Made by a program: the position numbers and the translations under genes | Shown: one piece after another, positions 11,866 to 23,300 of the stretch | Numbering within the stretch: the first letter of the stretch is position 1 | Layout of the letters: each line of letters opens with the position of its first letter | Assembly: GCA_950097015.1 (NCBI GenBank) | Contig: CATNEN010000025.1 | Coordinates: forward strand, 6,128,001-6,192,000 | Direction of reading: 5' to 3' | DNA length: 64,000 nt | From: Macrostomum hystrix | Taxonomy: Eukaryota > Platyhelminthes > Macrostomidae | The notes under the pieces: model-generated | What the model was told of the DNA's origin: nothing | Database searches by the model: none | Seen by the model: only the letters and a program-made list of their open reading frames with translations

Positions 11866-12480
11866 CTTTAAATTAAATACGTTGTAGTATTTATCTATGC
11901 GTCTTGTTTCTTTCCTCTGCCTTGCAATAAAGGTTGCAATTACAGAATTTCTGTAATAAACAGTGCTTCGCAGTATTGCTTCGCCAGCCAGTGTGTTTAA
12001 TTATTGTTTTTTTTGTTTTGTTTTGTGTTCCTAATACTTATTTGTGTTTCTGTTGCTATCCAGACATCATTGGCCTAGTTATTAATCGTGTAGGTCACTT
12101 TAGGCTAGTAAGTATTTTGTTAATTTGAATCCCTATTTTATGTCACAGCAAATAGCGTTGACTTATGTTTATTTTTTTCTCATGCGATAACGCGTGATAA
12201 GCGTTTAAAGTATTTTGAGTAGCTACTACTTTTGAGCTGGCTGTTTTATTATAAATTTTAATATTACTTAATAATTGTACGATAGATAACGCTTTCGCGT
12301 TACTGCTTGCCAGACTGTCTCGAAATGCTGTAAAACACATCGACCGACCAACTATTAACAATAGCTTGATGCTGTCTATGAAAAAAATATATTTTGTGCC
12401 GGTTCGAATTCGACTTAACTTGTTTGTGAACATTTTTTCTCATTGCTCAAATAGCAAGATAAAATTAGCAATGGAATTTC
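11866..12480. other. Intergenic, no gene recognised
   Basis: AT-rich spacer. Open frames on both strands lack any family resemblance. Confidence 0.35.
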
Positions 12481-12499
12481 CGCGGGACAGATAAGTACG

Positions 12500-12790
12500 A
12501 GCTAGTATAGGAACTTTTCGCAGGATAAATTAGTGGTATAGGAATTCTCCACAGGATAGATTAGAAGTATTGGCCAGGATAATAGGAATTTTCCGCAGGA
12601 CTGATTAGTAGTATAGGAATTTTCCACAAGACAGATTAGTAGTATAGGAATTTTCCACAAGACAGATTAGTAGTATAGGAATTTTCCACAAGACAGATTA
12701 GTAGTATAGGAATTTTCCACAAGACAGATTAGTAGTATAGGAATTTTCCACAAGACAGATTAGTAGTATAGGAATTTTCCACAAGACAGT
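12500..12790. repeat. 31-bp minisatellite upstream of GTF2E1
   Basis: Units contain GTATAGGAATTTTCCACAAG. Six are nearly identical (12590-12789), and diverged units lie to the left. The array ends about 110 bases before the GTF2E1 leader acceptor. Confidence 0.85.
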
Positions 12791-12937
12791 AGGGGTTTTC
12801 CTAAAATAGCGCTACTATCGGATGTAATAGTTTTCAACCAATCAGCAATTTATTGTGCGCGATCGGTCTATTTTAAGTTTTTAATTGTTTCTCGTTTCAG
12901 TGTTGTGCCTGTATAAACCTGTCCCTGTGCTGAAGTC

Positions 12938-15188
12938 ATGCAGTCCTCCGCAGACCAGGCGCTGCAGACAGGCAGGCAGCTGGTGGACAGTCCGCCTGCT
13001 GCTCTCATCCGCCTAGTCCGCATGGTTGCTAGGGCGTTCTACACTGGCGAACAGGCTGTCATTGTTGACTATCTGTGCAAGCGGACCATTGTGAAGGAGG
13101 AAGATATGGTCGCCTTGTTTCGGCTGGATATGAAACAACTCAGACAGCTGCTGGTTGTACTCAAACAGGTCAGTTGTTCGGCCTACCCGACTGCCAAATC
13201 CTCATTTCTCCCCAGATACTAATTGCTCCCCGAGATCCTATTTTCTCCCCAGATCCTCATTTATCCCTAGACACTTATTTCCCCCAAAATCCTCGTTTCT
13301 CCCCAGATCCTCATCTGTCTCAGATACATAATTCTCCCTCATTGAACCCTAATGCTAATGAATCCTCAATTATCCTATGTTGCCATTGTCTTTATATCAT
13401 TAGTTTTCCCCGATTCCGCATTTCTACCAGAGCCCTAGTTCTCTCAGATCCTCATTTATCCCAGATCCCCATTTCTCCGAGACCACCGTCCCCGCAAGAA
13501 CTCATGCCCACCCCATACTACTATTAGTGGTGCTGTGTTGTCAATTACAACTGTTGCATATTGCAGGACCAGCTGATTCGCAGCAAGAAGCGCATGGAGA
13601 CAAGCGCAGACGGCCGGGTTACCAAATACGATTACTTCTACATCAACTATGAGGTGTTTGTGAATGTGGTCAAGTACAAGCTGGACACCATGCAGCACCG
13701 CTTAGAGAAAGAACAGAGAGAGTTCACGGCTAGGGCTGCCTTTCACTGCACCGCCTGCTGCAAGACATTCACGGATTTGGAGGCAAGCATGGGCTACCCT
13801 GTTTCATCAATGTCGTAGTTTCGATTAATTATACTCTTTATCCATTCCTTCCATCGCAGGTGAAGGAGCTAGTTGACTTCACCACTGGCGAATTGAAATG
13901 CTCATTTTGCAATGCCGAAGTGGTTGAAGAAGAGAATTTAGCCACTAGGCAGGATTTGCGGCTCAACATGGCTCGCTTTCATGAACAGGTACTATGAAAC
14001 ACGTTTCGATATTTTGCTTCTAGGCAATTGCTTTGACAGAAACTCTCTCAGATCCTCAGTTTGAGCAGGCACCCTCTCAGATCCTCAATTTGAGCAGCCA
14101 TTCTCTCTCTGATCCTCAGTTTGAGCAGCCACTCTCTTAGATCCTCAGTTTGAGCAGCCACTCTCTCAGATCCTCAGTTTGAGAAGGTACCCGACCCTCT
14201 AAGATCACTGTGGCAATCCTAAAACTGTTATCTCAATGGTCTCAATCAGGTGCGTGACCCACTCGACGCCCTGCTAAAAGAGATCGAACGCTTTCGATTC
14301 GGTCCCAGCCTGCTGGAGCCGCCCCTGTCTGACCTGCCCGCTGGCGGCGGTTCGGTCGGCGCTGGCGGCGACCGTCCAGACCTCGCCGGCTCGTCCTCTA
14401 TGGCTTCGCAGCAGGGCGGCGGTACCGGAGTCCCTGGCGGGGGTTCCACAGCATCAATCACTGTCGACATGTCGTCAGCTGGCTCAGACACCGGCGGTAA
14501 ATCGGGCGTTAAAGAAGTGCCCCTGTGGATGCTGGGCAGCGCCATCAATCTAGACGACGATTCCAATAGTCGATTCTCATTGGACGGTGGCGGCGTTGGC
14601 ACAGCCGCTGCAGGCTCCGCTTCTGGTGGCATCGACGGCGGTGACACAGCGCGGAAGGAAGCTATTCAAGATCTACTATTGCAGAACGAGCTGCGTCAGA
14701 AGAAGCTTCAGCAGAAGCAGCAGGCGGCAGCGTCCTCTTCAGCGGCTCCAGCTTCCTCCGCCCCTCCGGCTAGAAAAAAACGTTTAAAAGGTAAAAAACC
14801 GGCCGCCAAATCGGCCTACAGCGACGATGACGACGACGAGGCTGATGAAGATGTCGGCGATAATTCTTCGTCGGTGTCGACTTCAACATCGTCCGAATCC
14901 GATGTCGCTACCGGCGTCGTTAGTTCAAAGGCGCCGTCGGCCGCCAAGCGATTCCGCCCAGGCAACGCGTCCGAGGTTGAAGACTCAGAAGAAGACGAAG
15001 AGGACGACGACGATGAAGGCGCCGGCGGCGATAGCGACGAATGCGACGACGATTTGGCGGTGACCTTTCAAGGAAGACGGCTGCCATACGACGAGGTCAC
15101 GGAAGAAATGGTGCAAGCAATGACAGCGGCTGAAAAGCAAGAGTACGCTGCTGTCGGACAGAAATTCTACGCGCAATTCGATGATTAG
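12938..15188 (+). CDS. GTF2E1: TFIIE alpha subunit (general transcription factor IIE subunit 1)
   Basis: TFIIE alpha joins the RNA polymerase II pre-initiation complex and recruits and regulates TFIIH. Four exons: 12938-13168, 13567-13782, 13860-13988, 14250-15188 (504 aa; human 439). Exon 1 and early exon 2 encode the winged-helix region (residues about 14-105, with KYDYFYINYEVFVNVVKYKL). A zinc ribbon follows, Cys138-x2-Cys141 and Cys163-x2-Cys166, with its two knuckles split between exons 2 and 3. The last exon gives a Gly/Ser linker, VPLWMLGSAI, a basic Lys patch, a long acidic tract (DDDDDEADED, EDSEEDEEDDDDE) and the conserved C terminus YDEVTEEMVQAMTAAEKQEY. Intron 2 starts with GC (GAG|GCAAGC); the GC start is fixed by the FTDLE-VKELVDF join. 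The ATG is 37 bases after an acceptor ending at 12900. Introns 1 and 3 carry minisatellites. Confidence 0.96.
13190..13500. repeat. Degenerate minisatellite in GTF2E1 intron 1
   Basis: Pyrimidine-rich units of about 19-21 bp around CCCAGATCCTCATTTCTC fill most of intron 1 (13169-13566). Confidence 0.7.
14040..14190. repeat. About 30-bp minisatellite in GTF2E1 intron 3
   Basis: Five units around CTCTCAGATCCTCAGTTTGA followed by GCAGCCA. They share the word CTCAGATCCTCA with the intergenic array at 18385. Confidence 0.8.
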
Positions 15189-15299
15189 GCTAACCCTACT
15201 TATGGGCATAAGAGTGAAGCCAGGCGGCTCTTATGGGAAGTAGTTACGTAGGATTACAATATTGCTATAAACCATGTCTACACTTGAACCTTTAGTCTG

Positions 15300-15615
15300 C
15301 TGTATGTCTGTCTACCTGTCTCCTCTCTAAGTCTACCTGTCTCCTCCCTTTCTAAGTCTACCGGTCTCCTATCTCAGTCTACCGATCTCCTCTCTCAGTC
15401 TACCGGTCTCCTGTCTCAGTCTACCGGTCTCCTCTCTGTCTACCTGTCTCCTCTCTCAGTCTACCGGTCTCATCTCTCAGTCTACCGGTCTCCTCTCTCA
15501 GTCTACTGGTTTCCTCTCTCAGTCTACCTGTCTCCTCTCTCAGTCTACCTGTCTCATCTCTCAGTCTACCTGTGTCCCTTTAAGTCTACCTGTGTCCCTT
15601 TAAGTCTACCTGTCT
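15300..15615. repeat. About 20-bp minisatellite after GTF2E1
   Basis: About 15 units of TCTCAGTCTACCGGTCTCCT and variants lie in the presumed 3' UTR or spacer. Confidence 0.85.
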
Positions 15616-15712
15616 CAAAAATTAAAGAAGTTTATTAACTTAAACTAGTATAATTTCCAATCATTGTAATCTTATCAGCGCCTTGCTCTCTAGTATCTGA
15701 CATTTGTAAAAA

Positions 15713-15718
15713 AATAAA
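15713..15718 (+). terminator. Candidate polyadenylation signal
   Basis: AATAAA lies 525 bases after the GTF2E1 stop in AT-rich DNA. It is the first such hexamer I noticed downstream. Confidence 0.4.
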
Positions 15719-15884
15719 AAATAGCATTTATATGTTCGCTTGTTATGCTGCCCTATTCAATAACTTTCATTATTGTACTTGAAATACACAGAGTTTCATT
15801 ATCTTGCCAATGTCAGTTTTATCAATTCTTTCTTAATTGCTTTTTTGGATAGATCAATAAGCTACGATTGTATCCTCATTGTCT

Positions 15885-16765
15885 TTTAAGGATTCAGATC
15901 CCCAACTCTCCAGTACTTTGAGGATTCAGATCCCAACCCTCCAGTGCTTTGAGGATTCAGATCCCCAACCCTCCAGTGCTTTGAGGATTCAGATCCCAAC
16001 CCTCCAGTGCTTTGAGGATTCAGATCCCCAACCCTCCAGTGCTTTGAGGATTCAGATCCCAACACTCCAGTGCTTTGAGGATTCAGATCCCAACCCTCCA
16101 GTGCTTTGAGGATTCAGATCCCAACCCTCCAGTGCTTTGAGGATTCAGATCCCAACCCTCCAGTGCTTTGAGGATTCAGATCCCCAACCCTCCAGTGCTT
16201 TGAGGATTCAGATCCCAACACTCCAGTGCTTTGAGGATTCAGATCCCCAACCCTCCAGTGCTTTGAGGATTCAGATCCCCAACCCTCCAGTGCTTTGAGG
16301 ATTCAGATCCCAACACTCCAGTGCTTTGAGGATTCAGATCCCAACCCTCCAGTGCTTTGAGGATTCAGATCCCAACCCTCCAGTGCTTTGAGGATTCAGA
16401 TCCCAACCCTCCAGTGCTTTGAGGATTCAGATCCCCAACCCTCCAGTGCTTTGAGGATTCAGATCCCAACACTCCAGTGCTTTGAGGATTCAGATCCCAA
16501 CCCTCCAGTGCTTTGAGGATTCAGATCCCAACCCTCCAGTGCTTTGAGGATTCAGATCCCAACCCTCCAGTGCTTTGAGGATTCAGATCCCAACACTCCA
16601 GTGCTTTGAGGATTCAGATCCCAACACTCCAGTGCTTTGAGGATTCAGATCCCAACCCTCCAGTGCTTTGAGGATTCAGATCCCAACACTCCAGTGCTTT
16701 GAGGATTCAGATCCCAACACTCCAGTGCTTTGAGGATTCAGATCCCAACCCTCCAGTGCTTTGAT
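15885..16765. repeat. 31/32-bp minisatellite before LYRM4
   Basis: About 28 units: GAGGATTCAGATCCCAACCC then TCCAGTGCTTT. Length variants differ by one C (CCCAAC or CCCCAAC), and CCC/CAC point variants are interspersed. Each unit holds an acceptor-like CCCTCCAG, though the real LYRM4 acceptor is at 16923. Confidence 0.95.
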
Positions 16766-16957
16766 GATTTAAAGACTAAACCCTATGTAGTCCCTTAGGG
16801 ATTTTGATTCTCTACTTCCACATAACTTCCCTTACCTAAAAAACTCTAAGCGTGATTTTGAGCCTAGTAAGTACGAGCGTACAATCCCATTCTCAATATT
16901 TATAATCCTCTATTTTTCTCCAGCTCCCTTCGCCGAATCCCAGCAATCCAAGCAAGC

Positions 16958-17236
16958 ATGTCTTCAACAGCCGCGGTTAGATCTGAGGCGTTGATCATCT
17001 ACAAGCAGCTACTCCGGGCTGGTCAACAGTTCAGTCTGTACAATTTTCGAAGCTACGCGCGCGATAGAATCAGGCACGAGTTCAGGCTCAACCGCAGCGT
17101 GTCTGATCCGGAACGACTGCGAGACCTCCTTGGCGAGGCCCGACGGAGCCTTGAAATGCTGCGGCGTCAGACTGTCATCAGTCAGATGTTCTCAACCCAG
17201 CGACTTGTCATTGAGCACGGAGTTAAGCTTGTCTGA
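16958..17236 (+). CDS. LYRM4: LYR motif-containing protein 4 (ISD11)
   Basis: ISD11 stabilises the mitochondrial cysteine desulfurase NFS1 together with acyl carrier protein, and is needed for iron-sulfur cluster assembly. The gene is a single exon of 92 aa, almost the human length (91). Helical LYR-family signatures are clear: ALIIYKQLLRAGQQFSLYNF, then RSYARDRIRHEFRLNRSVSD, then LEMLRRQTVISQMFSTQRLV. The defining Leu-Tyr-Arg is Ile-Tyr-Lys here, a conservative change. The ATG is 34 bases after a strong acceptor (TATTTTTCTCCAG, ending 16923), so the mRNA 5' end is probably made by splicing. It is flanked by minisatellites on both sides and lies between GTF2E1 and DDX24 on the same strand. 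Confidence 0.95.
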   Translation: MSSTAAVRSEALIIYKQLLRAGQQFSLYNFRSYARDRIRHEFRLNRSVSDPERLRDLLGEARRSLEMLRRQTVISQMFSTQRLVIEHGVKLV

Positions 17237-17284
17237 ACTTCTGAATCATTGGAGCTTTGACTGTCCGTTTGCATTATCATTCTA

Positions 17285-17860
17285 TCTGCATTGGATTGCT
17301 AATCTATACAGTTTGGATTGCTAATCTATACAGTTTGGATTGCTAATCTATACAGTTTGGATTGCTAATCTATACAGTTTGGATTGCTAATCTATACAGT
17401 TTGGATTGCTAATCTATCCACTAGGGGTTAGAATGGATTGCTAATCTATCCACTAGGGGTTAGAATGGATTGCTAATCTATCCACTAGGGGTTAGAATGG
17501 ATTGCTAATCTATCCACTAGGGGTTAGAATGGATTGCTAATCTATCCACTAGGGGTTAGAATGGATTGCTAATCTATCCACTAGGGGTTAGAATGCATTG
17601 CTAATCTATCCACTAGGGGTTAGAATGGATTGCTAATCTATCCACTAGGGGTTAGAATGGATTGCTAATCTATCCACTAGGGGTTAGAATGGATTGCTAA
17701 TCTATCCACTAGGGGTTAGAATGGATTGCTAATCTATCCACTAGGGGTTAGAATGCATTGCTAATCTATCCACTAGGGGTTAAAATGGATTGCTAATCTA
17801 TCCACTAGGGGTTAAAATGGATTGCTAATCTATCCACTAGGGTTTAAAATGGATTTCTTA
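17285..17860. repeat. Two-part minisatellite after LYRM4
   Basis: The first part has about six units of roughly 22 bp (GGATTGCTAATCTATACAGT). The second part has about 14 units of 32 bp that keep GGATTGCTAATCTATCCACT and add AGGGGTTAGAAT. The shared first half suggests one array grew from the other. Confidence 0.9.
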
Positions 17861-18384
17861 CTAAAAGTTTGATCTGATATCCTAAAACAGACTTGCAGAT
17901 TGTAAGCAGGAAACTGTATTTATAATAACCTTGTGTGACTTTTGGATCACATTAACTTCTTATTTTTCTAATTAAGATCTTTTTCTTCTATTATTGGCTA
18001 GAACTGAAACCCGTTGAACTGTGCAGCATGCAGTTTAAAATGCTTGCTGCAGTCATATTGTTTGTTGCAGAGACAGATAAATTAGTTCCGCTGCACCAAA
18101 CCTATAAAATCTGTTTGATTGCTTAGTTGAATTCATTTTGCATTCTAGTTTTGTAGCCAGTGCTAGATTTTGTAGCAACTTTTTTTGACGAAAATGCATA
18201 GTTAACAGTAGCTTGTATTCTTCCCTTCTGTTGTTCAGAAAAGTACATCTTTCATGTTTCCAATTATACATCAAAATTGATTATGTAATTCAAGAAGTCA
18301 TAAATCCAGTTTTTTTCTTTGGGTTCAGTAAAAAGTATTGGTTCTAATAATTACTGCAAAAATAAGTCCCCAAAAGTACTTTAA
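17861..18384. other. Intergenic, no gene recognised
   Basis: AT-rich spacer between two arrays. A 73-codon minus-strand open frame (18053-18274) has no recognisable features. Confidence 0.35.
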
Positions 18385-20130
18385 GCCAACCCACAGATCC
18401 TCAAGTTCAGTACTCACCCATTCACTCAGATCCTCAAGCTCAGTACTCACCCATTCACTCAGATCCTCAAGTTCAGTACTCACCCATTCACTCAGATCCT
18501 CAAGTTCAGTACTCACCCATTCACTCAGATCCTCAAGTTCAGTACTCACCCATTCACTCAGATCCTCAAGTTCAGTACTCACCCATTCACTCAGATCCTC
18601 AAGTTCAGTACTCACCCATTCACTCAGATCCTCAAGTTCAGTACTCACCCATTCACTCAGATCCCCAGGTTCAGTACTCACCCATTCACTCAGATCCTCA
18701 AGCTCAGTACTCACCCATTCACTCAGATCCTCAAGTTCAGTACTCACCCATTCACTCAGATCCTCAAGTTCAGTACTCACCCATTCACTCAGATCCTCAA
18801 GTTCAGTACTCACCCATTCACTCAGATCCTCAAGTTCAGTACTCACCCATTCACTCAGATCCTCAAGCTCAGTACTCACCCATTCACTCAGATCCTCAGG
18901 TTCAGTACTCACCCATTCACTCAGATCCTCAGGTTCAGTACTCACCCATTCACTCAGAACCTCAGGTTCAGTACTCACCCATTCACTCAGATCCTCAAGT
19001 TCAGTACTCACCCATTCACTCAGATCCTCAAGTTCAGTACTCACCCATTCACTCAGATCCTCAGGTTCAGTACTCACCCATTCACTCAGATCCTCAAGTT
19101 CAGTACTCACCCATTCACTCAGATCCTCAGGTTCAGTACTCACCCATTCACTCAGATCCTCAAGTTCAGTACTCACCCATTCACTCAGATCCTCAGGTTC
19201 AGTACTCACCCATTCACTCAGATCCTCAGGTTCAGTACTCACCCATTCACTCAGATCCTCAGGTTCAGTACTCACCCATTCACTCAGATCCTCAGGTTCA
19301 GTACTCACCCATTCACTCAGATCCTCAGGTTCAGTACTCACCCATTCACTCAGATCCTCAGGTTCAGTACTCACCCATTCACTCAGATCCTCAAGTTCAG
19401 TACTCACCCATTCACTCAGATCCTCAAGTTCAGTACTCACCCATTCACTCAGATCCTCAAGTTCAGTACTCACCCATTCACTCAGATCCTCAGGTTCAGT
19501 ACTCACCCATTCACTCAGATCCTCAGGTTCAGTACTCACCCATTCACTCAGATCCTCAAGTTCAGTACTCACCCATTCACTCAGATCCTCAAGTTCAGTA
19601 CTCACCCATTCACTCAGATCCTCAGGTTCAGTACTCACCCATTCACTCAGATCCCCAGGTTCAGTACTCACCCATTCACTCAGAACCTCAGGTTCAGTAC
19701 TCACCCATTCACTCAGATCCTCAAGTTCAGTACTCACCCATTCACTCAGATCCTCAGGTTCAGTACTCACCCATTCACTCAGAACCTCAGGTTCAGTACT
19801 CACCCATTCACTCAGATCCTCAAGTTCAGTACTCACCCATTCACTCAGATCCTCAAGTTCAGTACTCACCCATTCACTCAGATCCTCAAGTTCAGTACTC
19901 ACCCATTCACTCAGATCCTCAGGTTCAGTACTCACCCATTCACTCAGATCCTCAAGTTCAGTACTCACCCATTCACTCAGATCCTCAGGTTCAGTACTCA
20001 CCCATTCACTCAGATCCTCAGGTTCAGTACTCACCCATTCACTCAGATCCTCAGGTTCAGTACTCACCCATTCACTCAGATCCTCAAGTTCAGTACTCAC
20101 CCATTCACTCAGATCCTCAGGTTCAGTACT
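18385..20130. repeat. 33-bp minisatellite, about 53 copies
   Basis: Unit: CACTCAGATCCTCAAGTTCA followed by GTACTCACCCATT. Variation is limited to a few sites (AAG/AGG/CAG, GATCC/GAACC, TTCA/CTCA), arranged in patterns that suggest block duplication. As 33 is a multiple of three, open frames of about 600 codons exist on both strands (SSVLTHSLRS and STEPEDLSEWV); they begin and end with the array and are not called as genes. Confidence 0.97.
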
Positions 20131-20170
20131 CATCCTAGTGATGAGTACTCAAGTTCTCACTTGAGTACTA

Positions 20171-20290
20171 GGGGTTGTAGCCTAGTGTTTAGAGCGACAC
20201 TACTAGATACTCGGGGGTTCGCTTCCCGTCTCTGCTGTAATAATTTGTGTCCCTCAGCAAGACACTAAAGTCTGCATTGTATACCTTCCA
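20171..20290 (+). mobile_element. tRNA-derived SINE copy
   Basis: Box-A-like TAGCCTAGTGTTTAGAG and box-B-like GGGTTCGCTTCC are followed by TAATTTGTGTCCCTCAGCAA and GACACTAAA. The copy at 32155 shares the same head-plus-tail order. Its 3' part seems to include the pyrimidine tract used as the DDX24 leader acceptor (ACCTTCCAG, ending 20291). Confidence 0.75.
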
Positions 20291-20320
20291 GTCAGCGCTG
20301 TTACACATTAATAGAATCCA

Positions 20321-23300
20321 ATGAAAGCTCAGCCAGCAGCGGCCGCTTCGGCCACGCCGACACCCGTCCTCGGTGGCGGCGTCGACAAAGCTAAGAGAAA
20401 TAAGAAGCGAAGAAAGCTGAAATTAAAGCGCCAAAAGAAGGCCAAGAAAGCCGCGGCAGAAAAAAAGCAGAAGCAACTGACGCAGAAGCAGCCTGTCGCT
20501 GATGAGCCGGCAATTCAACAGGATCCAGCAGCATCAGCCTCTCAGCTGGACATGTCCATGTGGGAGTCCCTGGGCGTCTGTCCGCAGATTCTGACGGCCC
20601 TGCGCCAGCTTGGATTCTCTGAGCCCACGCCAATTCAGAGGGAAGCCATACCGGCTGCTCTGCGCGACAGACGCGATGTTCTTGGCGCCGCTGAGACTGT
20701 GAGAACTGGCCTATACTCACTGGGTGGTTCTTGTCCGCCTGACCCCACTCTCTCACCTGTCCGTGTCCACCTGTCCCCACTCTCTCACCTGTCCGTGTCC
20801 GCCTGTCCCCACTCTCTCACCTGTCCGTGTCCGCCTGTTCCGACGCTCTCACCTGTCTGTGTCCACCTGTCCCCTCGCTCTCACCTGTCCGTGTCCGCCT
20901 GTCCCCAATCTCTCACCTGTCTGTGTCCACCTGTTCCGACGCTCTCACCTGTCTCAGTCCACCTGTTCCCTCGCTCTCACCTGTCTGTGTCCGCCTGTTC
21001 ACACTCTCTCACCTGTCTGTGTCCACCTGTTCCGACGCTCTCACCTGTCTGTGTCCGCCTGTTCACACTCTCTCACCTGTCTGTGTCCACCTGTTCCGAC
21101 GCTCTCACCTGTCTGTGTCCGCCTGTTCACACTCTCTCACCTGTCTGTGTCCACCTGTTCCGACGCTCTCACCTGTCCGTTTCCACCTGTCCGCACTCTC
21201 TCACCTGTGTGGGGGTCTGTAATTAACCAGTCAATCCAGCCTAAACTCGCCCGCTCACCCCGTCCAGGGCAGCGGCAAGACCCTCGCCTTCGGCATTCCG
21301 ATAATTCAACGCATCATGGCTATGAAAGCGGAGAGTGCCGCCGCCAAAGCTGACGCTGAAGGTAACGAAGCCGACGCTGATGAAGAAGGCGATGACGATG
21401 GCGAGCCTCCGGACGACGATGCGGACCAATCGCCAGACGAGGACGAGCTTGCCGAATTCGGCTTTGCCGATGGTGAAATCGAAGAAGACCTCGGCCTGCT
21501 GGCCGGCAGCCTGACTGAACTGGGCCCTGACGGAGAGCCGATAGCTGAGCCGCAGAGTCTGGCCTTCTCAGCTGAGAGCGCCGGCCTGGACGCCTTCGAT
21601 GACGATTACGGAGGCCGAGGTCGAAACAGAAAGAAGGGGCGACTCTACTGCCTTGTGCTGACACCGACTAGAGAGCTGGCTAAGCAGGTTTGATTCCTTA
21701 TCTGACTGATCCCTAACCTACCTAATCCTAATCTGACTGATCCCTAACCTACCTGATCCTAATCTGACTGATTCCTACCTGTTCCTAATCTGACTGATCC
21801 CTAACCTACCTGATCCTAATCTGACTGATCCCTAACCTACCTAATCCTAATCTGACTAATCCCTAACCTACCTGATCCTAATCTGACTGATTCCTACCTG
21901 TTCCTAATCTGACTGATCCCTAACCTACCTGATCCTAATCGGACTGATCCCTAACCTACCTGTTCCTTATCTGACTGATCCGTAACCTACCTGATCCTTA
22001 ATCTGACTGATCCCTACCTGATCCTTAATTTGACTGATCCCTACCTGATCCTTAATCTGACTGATCCCTACCTGATCCTTAATTTGACTGATCCCTACCT
22101 GATCCTTAATTTGACTGATCCCTAACCTACCTGTTCCTTATCTGACTGATCCCTAACCTACCTGATCCTTAATCTGACTGATCCCTAACCTACCTGATCC
22201 TTAATCTGACTGATCCCTACCTGATCCTTAATTTGACTGATTCCTACCTGTTCCTAATCTGACTGATCCCTAACCTACCTGATCCTTAATCTGACTGATC
22301 CCAACCTGCTCCTTAATCTGACTGATCCTAATCTGACTGATCCCTAACCTACCTGATCCTTAATCTTACTGATCCCTAACCTACCTGATCCTTAATCTGA
22401 CTGATCCCTAACCTACCTGATCCTTAATCTGACTGATCCCTACCTGATCCTTAATTTGACTGATTCCTACCTGTTCCTAATCTGACTGATCCCTAACCTA
22501 CCTGATCCTTAATCTGACTGATCCCAACCTGCTCCTTAATCTGACTGATCCTAATCTGACTGATCCCTAACCTACCTGATCCTTAATCTTACTGATCCCT
22601 AACCTACCTGATCCTTAGTCTGAATGATTCCTAACCACCCTGATCCCTAACCTACCTGATCCTTAGTCTGAATGATTCCTAACCACCCTGATCCCTAACC
22701 TACCTGATCCTTAGTCTGAATGATTCCTAACCACCCTGATCCCTAACCTACTTGATCCCTTACGTAACAGTTCCATTAACCTACTTATCCCTGACCTACC
22801 TGATTCCGGTGTCATTAGATCCCAACCTGATCCCAATCATCCCAGGTAGCAACTCACCTTCAGCGCGTAGCCATCCACACCGGGGTGACTGTGGCCTCAG
22901 TACTCGGCGGCCTATCCGCCCAGCGCCAGGAGCGCCTACTAGCAGGACGGCCAGACATTGTGGTTGGCACGCCAGGCCGCCTTTGGGATCTAATCCAATC
23001 CGGACAGCCTCATCTGGCTGGCGGCCTGTCCGGTCTGCCTCTGCTAGTGCTAGACGAGGCCGACCGGCTAGCCGAGCCCGGACACTTTGCCGAGATGCGC
23101 GCCCTATTGGAGCGAATCAACGCCAGGCAAAATAATAATGGCGATGGAGAGAACGATACTAAGCGGATTAACAACCGGCGAAGGCAGACTCTGCTATTCT
23201 CGGCTACTCTGACGTTTGTTCACAAGCCGCCAGAGAGATTAGATCAGCGTCGATCTAAACTAAAACGAATGCGTCAATTGGGCGCGGACGATCGAGTCCA

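Noticed and set aside
18325-20164. Open frames of about 600 codons on both strands (STEPEDLSEWV and SSVLTHSLRS repeats)
   Set aside because: The 33-bp period keeps all frames open; neither has a unique domain or splice context.
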